From Mucilaginibacter tundrae (GTDB lineage: Bacteria > Bacteroidota > Bacteroidia > Sphingobacteriales > Sphingobacteriaceae), in assembly GCF_013408825.1 (NCBI RefSeq), contig NZ_JACCBZ010000002.1, positions 604,806 to 668,805 on the forward strand: 64,000 nt of DNA, given 5' to 3'. This document shows positions 1 to 8,399 of the stretch, piece after piece. The translations under genes and the position numbers were made by a program. Below the pieces are notes generated by a model, which ran no database searches, was not told the origin of the DNA, and worked only from the letters and a program-made list of their open reading frames with translations. Position 1 is the stretch's first letter; the number at the start of each line of letters is the position of its first letter.

Positions 1-730
1 CAATAATTGTAGATGCGTACATTCCTGCAATTAGGCTTCCGTAAGCACTGCTTTTACTTGAAACCAGCTTTATCAAACCTTTACTAAATGCCAACAGTAT
101 TATTCCAAAAGCAGGATATAATAGAATGAATACTTTTATTATTTTATTGTCAAGAATAAACTCTGAAAAAAATAAGCATAGAATAAACATTCCTATCCCA
201 CCAATATTGTATACCAATGCAATACGTTTTACTTTTTTAAACGTCGACATTCTTTCTTCTTCGGTATTGCCAAGATTAGAATCATCAGCAATCGCTTTTA
301 AATTATTTTGATAACTGACTAAGTCTAAATTTGTATATTTTTCGTTTAAATTTCTCTGTAATTCATCAAGGTTACTTATGCTTAAATAATCCCTTACGGC
401 TACTTTCTTTCCTCCGTCAATTGAATAAATAGTTATACGTTTATCAAGTATCCGATAACCTTTTACATCTTTATTTATTATTTCTTTTGATCCCCAAATA
501 TTGGTATATGTTATAGAATAATCAGATATGGTTACTTTTCTTTTATATAGGTTTATCGTAATCAATGCTGATACTATTATTCCAACTATTGGTAATATAA
601 TTGTCCCATGATTTTTTGTAAAACCATCTTTAGCAGATAAAGCAACAAAAAATGTAAATCCTAACAAGGCAATAGCGGCTATGCCGTAAAATATTTTGTA
701 ACCGGTAGATGTTGTGTATTCGTATTCCAT
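1..730 (-). CDS. Partial membrane protein with PH-like domain
   Basis: The ATG at 730 on the minus strand opens a frame that runs off the left edge, so the C-terminus is missing. About 243 residues are visible. Two hydrophobic segments lie near residues 12-32 and 42-60. They are followed by a strand-rich soluble stretch (VTISDYSITYTNIW, then ITIYSIDGGKKVAVRDY) that resembles bacterial PH or YcxB-like domains of membrane proteins. Two further hydrophobic segments follow near residues 175-190 and 200-218. It is transcribed away from the LiaF-like operon that starts at 914. The function is unknown. It resembles the gene at 4112 in layout only. Confidence 0.7.
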   Translation of the reverse strand, partial: MEYEYTTSTGYKIFYGIAAIALLGFTFFVALSAKDGFTKNHGTIILPIVGIIVSALITINLYKRKVTISDYSITYTNIWGSKEIINKDVKGYRILDKRITIYSIDGGKKVAVRDYLSISNLDELQRNLNEKYTNLDLVSYQNNLKAIADDSNLGNTEEERMSTFKKVKRIALVYNIGGIGMFILCLFFSEFILDNKIIKVFILLYPAFGIILLAFSKGLIKLVSSKSSAYGSLIAGMYASTII

Positions 731-880
731 GTGATAAGTTAATCGCCCTAAAGTATAACTTATCCTGTACTAATCAATAATAAATATCCGTCCCAACTTT
801 TTCACCGACTACTCTCCCCCATTCACCGACTTCTTCAAACACACCACCTATATACCATAGGCTAGTGTGTATTCCTGCTG

Positions 881-888
881 TAAATTTG
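881..888 (+). promoter_or_regulatory. Putative Bacteroidota -7 box for the LiaF-like operon
   Basis: TAAATTTG matches the TAnnTTTG -7 consensus of Bacteroidota sigma-ABfr exactly and lies 25 bases before the ATG at 914. No convincing TTG -33 element is visible upstream. Confidence 0.45.
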
Positions 889-913
889 ATCTAACATTTA
901 AAACATACATATC

Positions 914-1312
914 ATGGACAATCAAATTAATAACACTCAGCATACATACAATAAAAAAACAATAGCCGGTTTCGCTTTATTATTTATCGGTCTGGCAATT
1001 TTAACTAAGCATATCGGGTTCTTTTTATTCCCGCACTTTCTTTTCAGCTGGCCAATGATTATGATAATTGTCGGTTTAGCCATCGGTGCAAAGCATAATT
1101 TCAAAAAATCAAACTGGATTTTAATAACCGGCATTGGTGTTCTGTTTTTATTGCCTAATATTATACCTTCGTTAGGTGTAGCTGCGCTGTGGCCATTAGT
1201 ATTGGTTGCAGTAGGTGTAAACATGCTTGCCAGGCACGACCAAAAATGGAACGGCCAGAAATGGGAAAAACGCAACGACACTGAATTTCATAGGTTTGAC
1301 AACAATATTTAA
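914..1312 (+). CDS. DUF5668-type (LiaI/LiaF-like) membrane protein
   Basis: This is a 132-residue protein with about four membrane segments: residues 15-35, 42-60, 68-85 and 88-105. It includes the recurrent phrase FLFSWPMIMIIVGLAIGAKHNF. The C-terminal tail is charged and Trp-rich (RHDQKWNGQKWEKR). The same pattern recurs in the N-terminal half of the next protein (LFSWPSWLIIWGLYAGARHNF), so the two are paralogous over the membrane domain. The family is known from LiaI/LiaF envelope-stress modules. This copy lacks the soluble C-terminal LiaF domain. It is 13 bp from the next gene, the first of a probable four-gene operon. A sensory or modulatory role is inferred. Confidence 0.75.
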   Translation: MDNQINNTQHTYNKKTIAGFALLFIGLAILTKHIGFFLFPHFLFSWPMIMIIVGLAIGAKHNFKKSNWILITGIGVLFLLPNIIPSLGVAALWPLVLVAVGVNMLARHDQKWNGQKWEKRNDTEFHRFDNNI

Positions 1313-1325
1313 TAAGATATAGATC

Positions 1326-2213
1326 ATGAGTATCGATATAGAAAATCAAAATCAAAAAAGCCCGGGCAATGGAAAAATGCTGGTTGGGCTGCTGTTACTG
1401 GTTTTGGGAATGGGCTTTTTGTTTCAGCAATTAGATTTCTTTTTTATTCCAAACTGGTTGTTCTCCTGGCCGTCATGGCTTATCATCTGGGGGCTCTATG
1501 CTGGTGCAAGGCACAACTTTCGTAACTCAGGTTGGTTCATAATGGTACTTATAGGCCTGGTATTTTTATCAGATGATATCTTCCCGGGACACAATATGCA
1601 TCACCTGATATGGCCTTTGGCTCTGATAGCATTTGGTATATGGCTTATCACAAAGCGTAATCAAAGCTTTAACCAGGAAAAATGGGGACGTAAATGGGAT
1701 GAAAAATGGGCCAGAAAACAAGGATATACTCAACCTTTTGAACCGGTAATTACACCAGTAACACCTGTTGAACAGGTAACTGCCGAAAATGCAGGCGCGC
1801 AAAGTTCAAGTTCAAGCACAACCATACCACCGGTTGTTGGCAGTTCAAGTTCAACCAATCAGGGCGCATATAGAGGCGATGATTACCTGGATGCGGTATC
1901 CATTTTTGGCGGGGTTAAAAAAACTATCCTTTCCAAAAATTTCAAAGGCGGCGAAATTGTGAACGTGTTCGGCGGCGCCGAACTGGATTTCACACAGGCT
2001 GACATACAGGGACGCGTAGTGATTGACATTACACAAATATTTGGCGGCACAAAAATTATCGTACCATCAAACTGGCAGGTAGTGTCAGATCTGGCAGCTG
2101 TTTTCGCCAGTGTTGATGATAAACGCATTAACAGGGGCGTACTCGATAGCGATAAAATATTAGTGTTAAAAGGCGTATCTATTTTCGCTGGGGTTGATGT
2201 TCGCAGTTATTAA
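1326..2213 (+). CDS. LiaF-like protein: DUF5668 membrane domain plus LiaF C-terminal domain
   Basis: This 295-residue protein has four membrane segments in residues 15-115 and a basic Trp-rich stretch (EKWGRKWDEKWARK). A low-complexity Ser/Thr linker follows at about residues 155-182. The C-terminal domain carries repeated FGG turns (SIFGGVKK, VFGGAELDF, IFGGTKII), as in the solenoid LiaF_C or cell-wall-active antibiotic response domain. In Firmicutes, LiaF restrains the LiaS kinase. The kinase and regulator genes follow directly here (23 bp to the kinase), so a similar negative sensory role is likely but inferred. Confidence 0.82.
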   Translation: MSIDIENQNQKSPGNGKMLVGLLLLVLGMGFLFQQLDFFFIPNWLFSWPSWLIIWGLYAGARHNFRNSGWFIMVLIGLVFLSDDIFPGHNMHHLIWPLALIAFGIWLITKRNQSFNQEKWGRKWDEKWARKQGYTQPFEPVITPVTPVEQVTAENAGAQSSSSSTTIPPVVGSSSSTNQGAYRGDDYLDAVSIFGGVKKTILSKNFKGGEIVNVFGGAELDFTQADIQGRVVIDITQIFGGTKIIVPSNWQVVSDLAAVFASVDDKRINRGVLDSDKILVLKGVSIFAGVDVRSY

Positions 2214-2236
2214 TTACTGATAAAAGAAACAAAGTT

Positions 2237-3271
2237 TTGGTTACACCACAATTATCACCATCTAAACTCTACAGTTTGTTTGTAGCCTGCGGCCTTATAT
2301 GGGCCGGGCTACTAACTTACATTGTACATAGTTTTGGTTTTATATGGTACATAGCCTTAACTGACGGTATCGTAAATTCAATATTGCTTGCCGCTGCGTG
2401 TTGGCTCATCAATAACAACCTGCGCTATTACCAGCCCGGCAAAGGCAGCTACATGAATTTGCTGATGTGGTGCCTGGTTCTCGCCGGAATATGTACCGCT
2501 GGGTTCCGTGGGATCATCCCCTACCTCAGTTCCAGCCAGGCATACATGAATTTTATAGCAAACTCGCTCACCATACGTTTTTGCACTAATTTTTTAGCCA
2601 TTGGCTGGATGGCAATGATCAGCATGCTATGGTATTCGCAACTGGATCATAAAGAAACCGAAAAACGCCGCTCCGAAGCTGAAAAGCTGGCCCGCGATGC
2701 GGAGTTGTATAATTTACGCCAACAATTACAACCGCACTTTTTATTCAATAGCCTAAACTCCATCAATGCGCTGATAGGTTTTAAACCTGATGAAGCCCGC
2801 AGGATGATCCATCAACTATCCGACTTTCTGCGTGGGACATTAAAAAAAGACGACCAATTGTTAGTACCATTAAGCGATGAACTGCAGCATTTGAATTTGT
2901 ATTTAGATATTGAAAAAGTACGTTTCGGCCACCGTTTGGATACGGAGATAAGCTGCGACAAACATTGCGGCGAAGCCCTGCTACCCTCGATGCTATTACA
3001 GCCTTTGGTAGAGAACGCCATTAAATTTGGGTTGTATGATACCACCGAAAAAGTAACCGTAAGCATCCGTGGTGAAATTGATGGCAACAATCTGGTGGTG
3101 ATGGTACAAAACCCTTACGACCCACAAACCTCGCGACCAAAAGGAACCGGCTTTGGCTTGCGTGGTGTACAACGCCGGTTATATTTATTATTTGCGAGAA
3201 ACGATTTGATGGAAACACATCAAAATGATAATATATTTACAACTATTATTAAAATTCCGCAGGTAATATGA
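2237..3271 (+). CDS. LytS-family sensor histidine kinase
   Basis: The protein is 344 residues long. Four membrane segments occupy residues 12-135. A short coiled coil (KETEKRRSEAEKLARDAEL) then leads into the His_kinase domain with LRQQLQPHFLFNSLNSINAL, where His167 is the predicted phosphorylated residue. The N-box (LVENAIKFGL) and G-box (GTGFGLRGVQRRL) are both present. The start is TTG. The next in-frame ATG, at codon 73, would remove two membrane segments. The stop overlaps the ATG of the response regulator by 4 bp, so the pair is translationally coupled. It probably signals membrane stress detected with the LiaF-like proteins. Confidence 0.9.
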   Translation: MVTPQLSPSKLYSLFVACGLIWAGLLTYIVHSFGFIWYIALTDGIVNSILLAAACWLINNNLRYYQPGKGSYMNLLMWCLVLAGICTAGFRGIIPYLSSSQAYMNFIANSLTIRFCTNFLAIGWMAMISMLWYSQLDHKETEKRRSEAEKLARDAELYNLRQQLQPHFLFNSLNSINALIGFKPDEARRMIHQLSDFLRGTLKKDDQLLVPLSDELQHLNLYLDIEKVRFGHRLDTEISCDKHCGEALLPSMLLQPLVENAIKFGLYDTTEKVTVSIRGEIDGNNLVVMVQNPYDPQTSRPKGTGFGLRGVQRRLYLLFARNDLMETHQNDNIFTTIIKIPQVI

Positions 3272-4017
3272 AACGCGCCTTACTGATCGACGACGAACCA
3301 TTAGCACGTATGGTTGTGCTTGAATATTTGCAGCAATTCAGCGATCAGATTGAAGTGTTGCAGGAATGTAATGATGGCTTCGAGGGGCTAAAGGCTATCC
3401 AACAGCACCAACCCGATCTGATATTTCTGGACGTACAAATGCCCAAAATAAACGGCTTTGAAATGTTGGAATTAGTAGAGCAACCGCCCTCGGTAATTTT
3501 CACTACCGCGTTTGATGAATATGCCATCAAAGCTTTTGAGGCTCATGCCGTTGATTACCTGTTAAAACCATTCAGCAAGGATCGTTTCAACAAAGCTATC
3601 GAAAAATACCTGGCACAATCACCAGCCCCTGCGCAGCAAACCAAAAAAACAGAAGAATTACTGGATGCCGTTGCCTCATCCCCTGCCCAGCATGAGCGTA
3701 TTGTAGTAAAAACCGGCACCAAGGTAAAAATCATCCCGGTACAGGATGTACAGTATTTGCAGGCAGACGACGACTATGTAAGCGTCTTCACCCAGGAAGG
3801 CTCCTACCTCAAAAACAAAACCATGAACTTTTTCGAGCAAATGCTCGACCCCCGCTATTTTGTACGCGTACACCGCTCCTACATTATCGCCATACAACAA
3901 ATCACCCGCATCGATCCATACGAAAAAGACAGCCACCTCGCCATCCTAAAATCCGGCGCCAAAATCCCGGTAAGCAAATCAGGATATGTGAAGTTGAAGG
4001 GTGTATTGGGGATATAA
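3268..4017 (+). CDS. LytTR-family response regulator
   Basis: This 249-residue protein has a receiver domain at residues 1-120. The acidic pair is DDE near residue 9, the phosphoacceptor is Asp55 in LIFLDVQMP, and the switch Thr and Lys are in FTTAFDEYA and LLKPF. A Pro/Gln-rich linker leads to a LytTR DNA-binding domain at about residues 142-249 (KTGTKVKIIPVQDVQYL through FVRVHRSYI). It is the partner of the kinase, whose stop it overlaps. LytTR regulators commonly control cell-envelope and surface genes. Its targets cannot be read from this window. Confidence 0.92.
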   Translation: MKRALLIDDEPLARMVVLEYLQQFSDQIEVLQECNDGFEGLKAIQQHQPDLIFLDVQMPKINGFEMLELVEQPPSVIFTTAFDEYAIKAFEAHAVDYLLKPFSKDRFNKAIEKYLAQSPAPAQQTKKTEELLDAVASSPAQHERIVVKTGTKVKIIPVQDVQYLQADDDYVSVFTQEGSYLKNKTMNFFEQMLDPRYFVRVHRSYIIAIQQITRIDPYEKDSHLAILKSGAKIPVSKSGYVKLKGVLGI

Positions 4018-4030
4018 ACATTCCTCATCC

Positions 4031-4056
4031 TGTCATTGCAAGCGATAGCGCGGTAA
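4031..4056. repeat. Degenerate intergenic repeat remnant
   Basis: The segment beginning TGTCATTGCAAGCGATAGCG resembles the CGTCATTGCGAGG-type intergenic repeats seen across Bacteroidota. Only one arm is recognisable, so it is probably a decayed copy. Confidence 0.3.
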
Positions 4057-4111
4057 CTTTGTAGCATAATTATCATATATAAAATACATTGAACTATAAC
4101 CTAAGCCATAG

Positions 4112-5167
4112 ATGGAAATTGAATATCAAAACACCAAAAAAGATTTTGTCGATTACTTTAAAACGATCTTGAAAGAGAGATTTAAAAAGTCAATTCTTTT
4201 CATGTTATTAATGTTAGCATTTTTGCTGTATTTTCTTTATGATAGCAAATGCAATTGGTATGTATCTTTAATTATAATCGCTATCATTTTGATTTTCATA
4301 TCGACACTTTCATATTTCCTCCCGTTATGGAAATTCACTAATAAGATAGATCGATCAATAAAAAGCAAACCAAATTACGCCGAACCGAGAATAGTAACTC
4401 TTACAGATGATGGCATAAAAACTGAAGGAAAAAAATCAGGAACATCAATATTAAGGACGTGGGACGACATAATATCTATAAAACTAACTGAACAATTTAT
4501 ATTTATTTCTACCAAAAGCAAAGAAAACCTACTCCTTTCGGAAAGATGGTTTTCCTCTAAAAATGAAGTTTCTAAATTTATAAATTCAGTCCAATCGAGA
4601 ATCAACGTTGGCACTCCAAATTTTTTCGTCAATAAGACTACCCGTTCGTATAAAACAATCAAACCACGATATTTAATTGGTTTTTTATGTTTAATTCCAT
4701 TGATTGGTGCTTTTGTAGGTATAGGAATGATGATATACGGACTTTTCGTATACAAAGATAAATGGGTTGTATTTATTGGAGCCGTTGGAATCCTTTTTAC
4801 AGTTGCCATATTTAAATCGATGGATTATTCTGCTACTAACAACCCACAGTTCAAAAAGGCTTGGGCAGAAACTGATAAAGGGGAATTAAATAGTTTAGTA
4901 AAACAGATAGAGTTCTATAAAATACAAAATGGTACGTATCCCGACAGCCTGAAACAAATGGACTTCAAAGGCGAAATTGCTAATGAATCCGACCCTTTGC
5001 TGATATTTTCGGGTGACAAAAATGGCGTTTACAATTATCACAAAATTGGAAAGAAATACACTCTATTTTCATCCGGTATTGATAAGACACCAAACACCGC
5101 CGATGACATTTATCCCTCACTACAAATTGATACCAATAAAATCGGCTTAATAATTAACAGGAGATAA
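4112..5167 (+). CDS. Membrane protein: YcxB-like domain plus T2SS-G-like tail
   Basis: The protein is 351 residues long. Two membrane segments lie at residues 28-46 and 50-72. A YcxB-like soluble domain (VTLTDDGIKTE, ILRTWDDIISIKLTEQFIFI) covers about residues 92-165. A second hydrophobic pair lies at about 188-235. The C-terminal 100 residues contain LVKQIEFYKIQNGTYPDSL and SSGIDKTPNTADDIYPS. That combination is typical of the periplasmic part of type II secretion pseudopilin G-like proteins. No pilin peptidase motif is present, so it is a domain reuse rather than a pseudopilin. The function is unknown. Confidence 0.72.
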   Translation: MEIEYQNTKKDFVDYFKTILKERFKKSILFMLLMLAFLLYFLYDSKCNWYVSLIIIAIILIFISTLSYFLPLWKFTNKIDRSIKSKPNYAEPRIVTLTDDGIKTEGKKSGTSILRTWDDIISIKLTEQFIFISTKSKENLLLSERWFSSKNEVSKFINSVQSRINVGTPNFFVNKTTRSYKTIKPRYLIGFLCLIPLIGAFVGIGMMIYGLFVYKDKWVVFIGAVGILFTVAIFKSMDYSATNNPQFKKAWAETDKGELNSLVKQIEFYKIQNGTYPDSLKQMDFKGEIANESDPLLIFSGDKNGVYNYHKIGKKYTLFSSGIDKTPNTADDIYPSLQIDTNKIGLIINRR

Positions 5168-5362
5168 TTACTCCCCATCCTTCACTACCTCCCAATAAAC
5201 CGTCCCCACAAAAATATTATTCTTAATAGCTACCTGCGCCTTAACGTTATCCAGTTCTTCTTTTACTTTTTCTTCAGCCTTGTCACAATTCAGGGTGTGG
5301 TAGTGTATCACGTACCCGGTTTCGCTGTTGATGAATTTATATTGTTTTTCAGCAGGTTTCAT
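5168..5362 (-). CDS. Small soluble hypothetical protein
   Basis: This 64-residue protein opens with MKPAEKQYKFINSETGYVI. A charged helix (DKAEEKVKEELDNVKAQVA) is flanked by strands ending IFVGTVYWEVVKDGE. There is no signal peptide or membrane segment. Its stop abuts the stop of the convergent gene that ends at 5167. It is the last gene before a repeat-filled gap. The balanced, non-repetitive composition supports a real gene. No family is recognised. Confidence 0.6.
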   Translation of the reverse strand: MKPAEKQYKFINSETGYVIHYHTLNCDKAEEKVKEELDNVKAQVAIKNNIFVGTVYWEVVKDGE

Positions 5363-5430
5363 TTCATGAATGCTTATAAATAAATAACATTTATACCTGT
5401 AAATGGTTTGCTATACAATGCATGAAAATT

Positions 5431-5655
5431 CCCCTCTTGAGAGGGGGTGCGAAAGACAGTGAGCTGGCAGGGGTGTGTTAACGAAGCGACTCACCCGGTT
5501 TTCGTTCGGCCACTTAATTTGCCCTCTCTTCTTAAGCGGGAAAGAGGGCAAAAAGTCCATTCTCCTACCCTCTATATCGCGCAGTGAAAGAGGGGGCCGA
5601 CGAGCGTAGCGATGTCGTGAGTCAACCTGCTGACAAAATACTGTCAGCACCTCCA
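5431..5655. repeat. Composite intergenic repeat (GAGAGGGG / GGGGTGTGTTA family)
   Basis: The gap from 5363 to 5689 holds no credible gene. It starts with the perfect palindrome CCCCTCTTGAGAGGGG (5431-5446), followed by GCAGGGGTGTGTTA. Further copies of the CCCTCTTT and AGAGGG arms lie near 5522-5596, and the element ends near a small TGCTGACA/TGTCAGCA inverted repeat. The same opening palindrome and GGGGTGTGTTA block recur at 63837-63924. A diverged version is at 16441-16500. Confidence 0.75.
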
Positions 5656-5689
5656 ACCCATTAATTCCGTAACTTAGTACCCAATCTAA

Positions 5690-6109
5690 CTACTTAAAAA
5701 ATATCATCACAAACGTACCCGCCATAATCAACGTTGCAGCAATAATAGTTTTCGGCGTTAATGGTTCACCCAAAAATATAGCGGCCAAAACAATAGCTAT
5801 GGCCACACTCAGTTTATCAACCGGCGCTACTTGCGATACTTCGCCTAATTGCAGCGCCTTAAAATAGCATATCCACGAAAAACCAGTGGCACAACCCGAC
5901 AGAATCAAAAATATCCAGTTAACTTTTGTTAAACTGCCAATACCGTTTTGCGACCCTTTATAAAACACTAACAGCCAAGCTAATATTAAAATAATCACGG
6001 TACGTATACCCGTAGCAAGGTCAGTATCAACGCCCTTAATGCCTATTTTAGCAAAAATGGCTGTCAGCGCCGCAAATAGGGCCGACAGTAAAGCATATAT
6101 CCACCACAT
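5690..6109 (-). CDS. Half-size EamA/DMT-family transporter
   Basis: The protein is about 139 residues from the ATG at 6109. An upstream in-frame ATG at 6139 would add a polar stretch ahead of the first helix (WWIYALLSALFAALTAIFAK), so the inner start is preferred. There are four or five membrane segments and a single EamA domain. The end of the domain (KLSVAIAIVLAAIFLGEPLTP) is the usual hallmark. Full EamA transporters carry two such domains, so this one probably works as a dimer, as single-repeat drug/metabolite transporters do. The substrate is unknown. It is divergent from the TolC gene. Confidence 0.85.
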   Translation of the reverse strand: MWWIYALLSALFAALTAIFAKIGIKGVDTDLATGIRTVIILILAWLLVFYKGSQNGIGSLTKVNWIFLILSGCATGFSWICYFKALQLGEVSQVAPVDKLSVAIAIVLAAIFLGEPLTPKTIIAATLIMAGTFVMIFFK

Positions 6110-6208
6110 AAAATTTATATTAAGTTTAAAGCTATACATTTAAACTACAGAATAAATACATATTTTAATTATAATTTTACTCACTAAAAACGCATATATT
6201 TATTGTTA

Positions 6209-7444
6209 ATGAAATGGTTTTTCAGCATTTTAATATGCCTATTCTCTTACTCAGTTTGCCAGGCGCAAACCTATTCGCTCGACCATTATTTGCAATTGGC
6301 GCATACCAACAGTGCGCTGTTAAAAGATCTGCAAAATCAAATAGCGTCCAACCAGATAGATAGTTTACGCCTGCGCGCCGGTCTAAAGCCACAAGTAAAT
6401 GTAAACAGCGGTGGCCTTTACGCGCCCATTGTAAACGGCTACGGCTATTCTGAAGCGATCACCAACGAGCACACGCTGAACGGTTTAATGCAGGTACAAA
6501 AAACCATTTTAGGCAGGAACAACGTCAACACACAAGTTGAAACCCTAAATTTGCAAACGCTATCGTTAAACAACCAGTCCAAAATATCCGAGCAGGATCT
6601 GCGCAAAGCCATCACTACTCAATACATCACTGCCTATGGCGATCTGCAACAGTACAAATTCAGCCAGGATGTAGTAAAGTTGCTTAGTACTGAAGAAGGT
6701 TTATTGAAAAAGTTAACCCGCTCAAACGTATACCGCCAAAGCGATTATCTTACGTTCTTAGTCACCCTAAAACAGCAGGAATTAACCCTAACCCAGGCAC
6801 GCCTACTTTATAAAAACGACTTTGCCACCCTTAACTATTTAGCCGGGGTTGCCGATACCAGCATCCGCGATTTGGATGAACCAGCACTACAACGCAATAT
6901 TAAACCTGATGTAACAAGCAGTATCTATTTTCAGCAATATAAGCTTGATAGCTTAAAACTCATCAACAGCAAACAACTGATTGATTATGCTTATAAACCC
7001 AAACTAAATGTACAAGCCGACGGTGGTTACAACAGTGATTTTATGGGGCAAGCCTGGAAAAACTTTGGCCTTAGTGCGGGCTTTGGTTTGGTGATACCTA
7101 TTTATGATGGCGGCCAGCGCAAGTTGCAATACCGTAAGCTATCCCTTCAGGAAGAAACCCGCCAAAACTACAAGGCCTTTTTTGATGTACAGTACCGCCA
7201 GCAGGTAGCGCAGTTAAACCAGCAAATAACCGAGAACGAAACACTCATCGCGCAAATAAAAGATCAAACCAAATATACCGAGAGCTTAATTAAAGTAGAT
7301 ATGCAGCTAATGCAAACCGGCGATCTGCATATTTCCGACCTTGTGTTGGCGATAAACAATTATCTCACCATAAAAAATCTGATGACCCAAACCGTTATCA
7401 GCCGCCTGCAATTGATAAACCAGTTGAATTATTGGAATAAATAA
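6209..7444 (+). CDS. TolC-family outer-membrane efflux protein
   Basis: This is a 411-residue protein from the ATG at 6209. An upstream TTG at 6203 adds only two residues. A signal peptide (KWFFSILICLFSYSVCQAQ) is followed by long amphipathic helices of the outer-membrane efflux protein domain (SLDHYLQLAHTNSALLKDLQ near the N-terminus) and a second helical repeat near residues 235-400. It is the first of three co-directional genes with 4 bp to the adaptor. It should form the outer-membrane duct for the pump encoded downstream. The substrate is unknown. Confidence 0.88.
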   Translation: MKWFFSILICLFSYSVCQAQTYSLDHYLQLAHTNSALLKDLQNQIASNQIDSLRLRAGLKPQVNVNSGGLYAPIVNGYGYSEAITNEHTLNGLMQVQKTILGRNNVNTQVETLNLQTLSLNNQSKISEQDLRKAITTQYITAYGDLQQYKFSQDVVKLLSTEEGLLKKLTRSNVYRQSDYLTFLVTLKQQELTLTQARLLYKNDFATLNYLAGVADTSIRDLDEPALQRNIKPDVTSSIYFQQYKLDSLKLINSKQLIDYAYKPKLNVQADGGYNSDFMGQAWKNFGLSAGFGLVIPIYDGGQRKLQYRKLSLQEETRQNYKAFFDVQYRQQVAQLNQQITENETLIAQIKDQTKYTESLIKVDMQLMQTGDLHISDLVLAINNYLTIKNLMTQTVISRLQLINQLNYWNK

Positions 7445-7448
7445 TAAG

Positions 7449-8399
7449 ATGAAGACATCCTACATTAAATACATAATTAAACAACCCGCTTTAATGCTGA
7501 TGATAGCACTTGGGTTACTATCATCTTGCGGAAGCAAAAAAGACGACAGTGGCGATGACGACAAAGCTGTAAATGCCCAGGTATCCGTAACGGTTACCGG
7601 CGTTAGCGATAGCGATATGGTGGATTATACTACGCTGAATGCTTCATCAGCCTTTCAGCAAAAGAACTACGTAAAGTCAAACACCAACGGCTACATCACC
7701 AAAGTAAATGCACAGTTGGGACAGTTTACAGATAAAGGACAAATCCTTTTCACGGTAAAAACCAAAGAATCTATGAGCATTGGCAACAGCGTAAATGTTT
7801 TAGATACCACTTTCAAATTCTCGGGTGTAAACAAAATTAAAGCACCCATGCATGGCTACATTACCCAGCTAAACCACCAACTTGGCGATTATGTGCAGGA
7901 TGGCGAACAATTAGCCGTTATTAGTGACCGCAGTAGTTTTGCATTCATCATGCAGTTACCCTACGAGATGCGGACAACGGTAAAACTAAACCAAGATGTT
8001 CAACTAACGCTACCTGGTGGCGAAAAGGTAGATGGCAAAGTAACTTCATTTATGCCCGCTGTTGATACAGCATCACAAACACAGGGTGTCGTTATCAAAA
8101 TAAATACCGACAAGCAAATCCCTGAAAATTTGGTTGCCAAAGCAAGGATAGTGCGTACGCAGATACAAAATGCCACATCGTTACCAAAAGCTGCCGTTTT
8201 AAGTAACGATACCCAAACCGATTTTTGGGTAATGAAAATAATAAACCCAACAACAGCCGTTAAAGTCCCTGTAAAAACAGGCTTGGAAGTTGGTGATCGT
8301 ATCCAGATCATCTCTCCCAAATTCTCAAAGGATGACCGCATAGTAGTAACCGGGAATTACGGCTTAACAGATACCGCTAAAGTTAAAATTGTGCAATAA
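7449..8399 (+). CDS. RND efflux periplasmic adaptor (membrane-fusion lipoprotein)
   Basis: The 316-residue protein starts with a lipoprotein signal ending at LGLLSSC, so Cys27 is the likely lipidated residue. A biotinyl-lipoyl-like half motif comes next (NGYITKVNAQLGQFTDKGQ), then its second half (APMHGYITQLNHQLGDYVQDGEQL), a beta-barrel domain, and a membrane-proximal region ending VVTGNYGLTDTAKVKIVQ. It lacks the long alpha-helical hairpin of larger adaptors. The stop overlaps the start of the RND pump by 1 bp, which shows tight coupling. It should link the pump to the TolC-like duct. Confidence 0.9.
   Translation: MKTSYIKYIIKQPALMLMIALGLLSSCGSKKDDSGDDDKAVNAQVSVTVTGVSDSDMVDYTTLNASSAFQQKNYVKSNTNGYITKVNAQLGQFTDKGQILFTVKTKESMSIGNSVNVLDTTFKFSGVNKIKAPMHGYITQLNHQLGDYVQDGEQLAVISDRSSFAFIMQLPYEMRTTVKLNQDVQLTLPGGEKVDGKVTSFMPAVDTASQTQGVVIKINTDKQIPENLVAKARIVRTQIQNATSLPKAAVLSNDTQTDFWVMKIINPTTAVKVPVKTGLEVGDRIQIISPKFSKDDRIVVTGNYGLTDTAKVKIVQ

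Noticed and set aside
4375..4809. 144-codon antisense frame
   Set aside because: It is opposite the YcxB-like gene and has no independent family or start signals.
5411..5656. Open frame of 81 codons on the minus strand
   Set aside because: It lies wholly in a repeat element with palindromes and has no protein-like composition.
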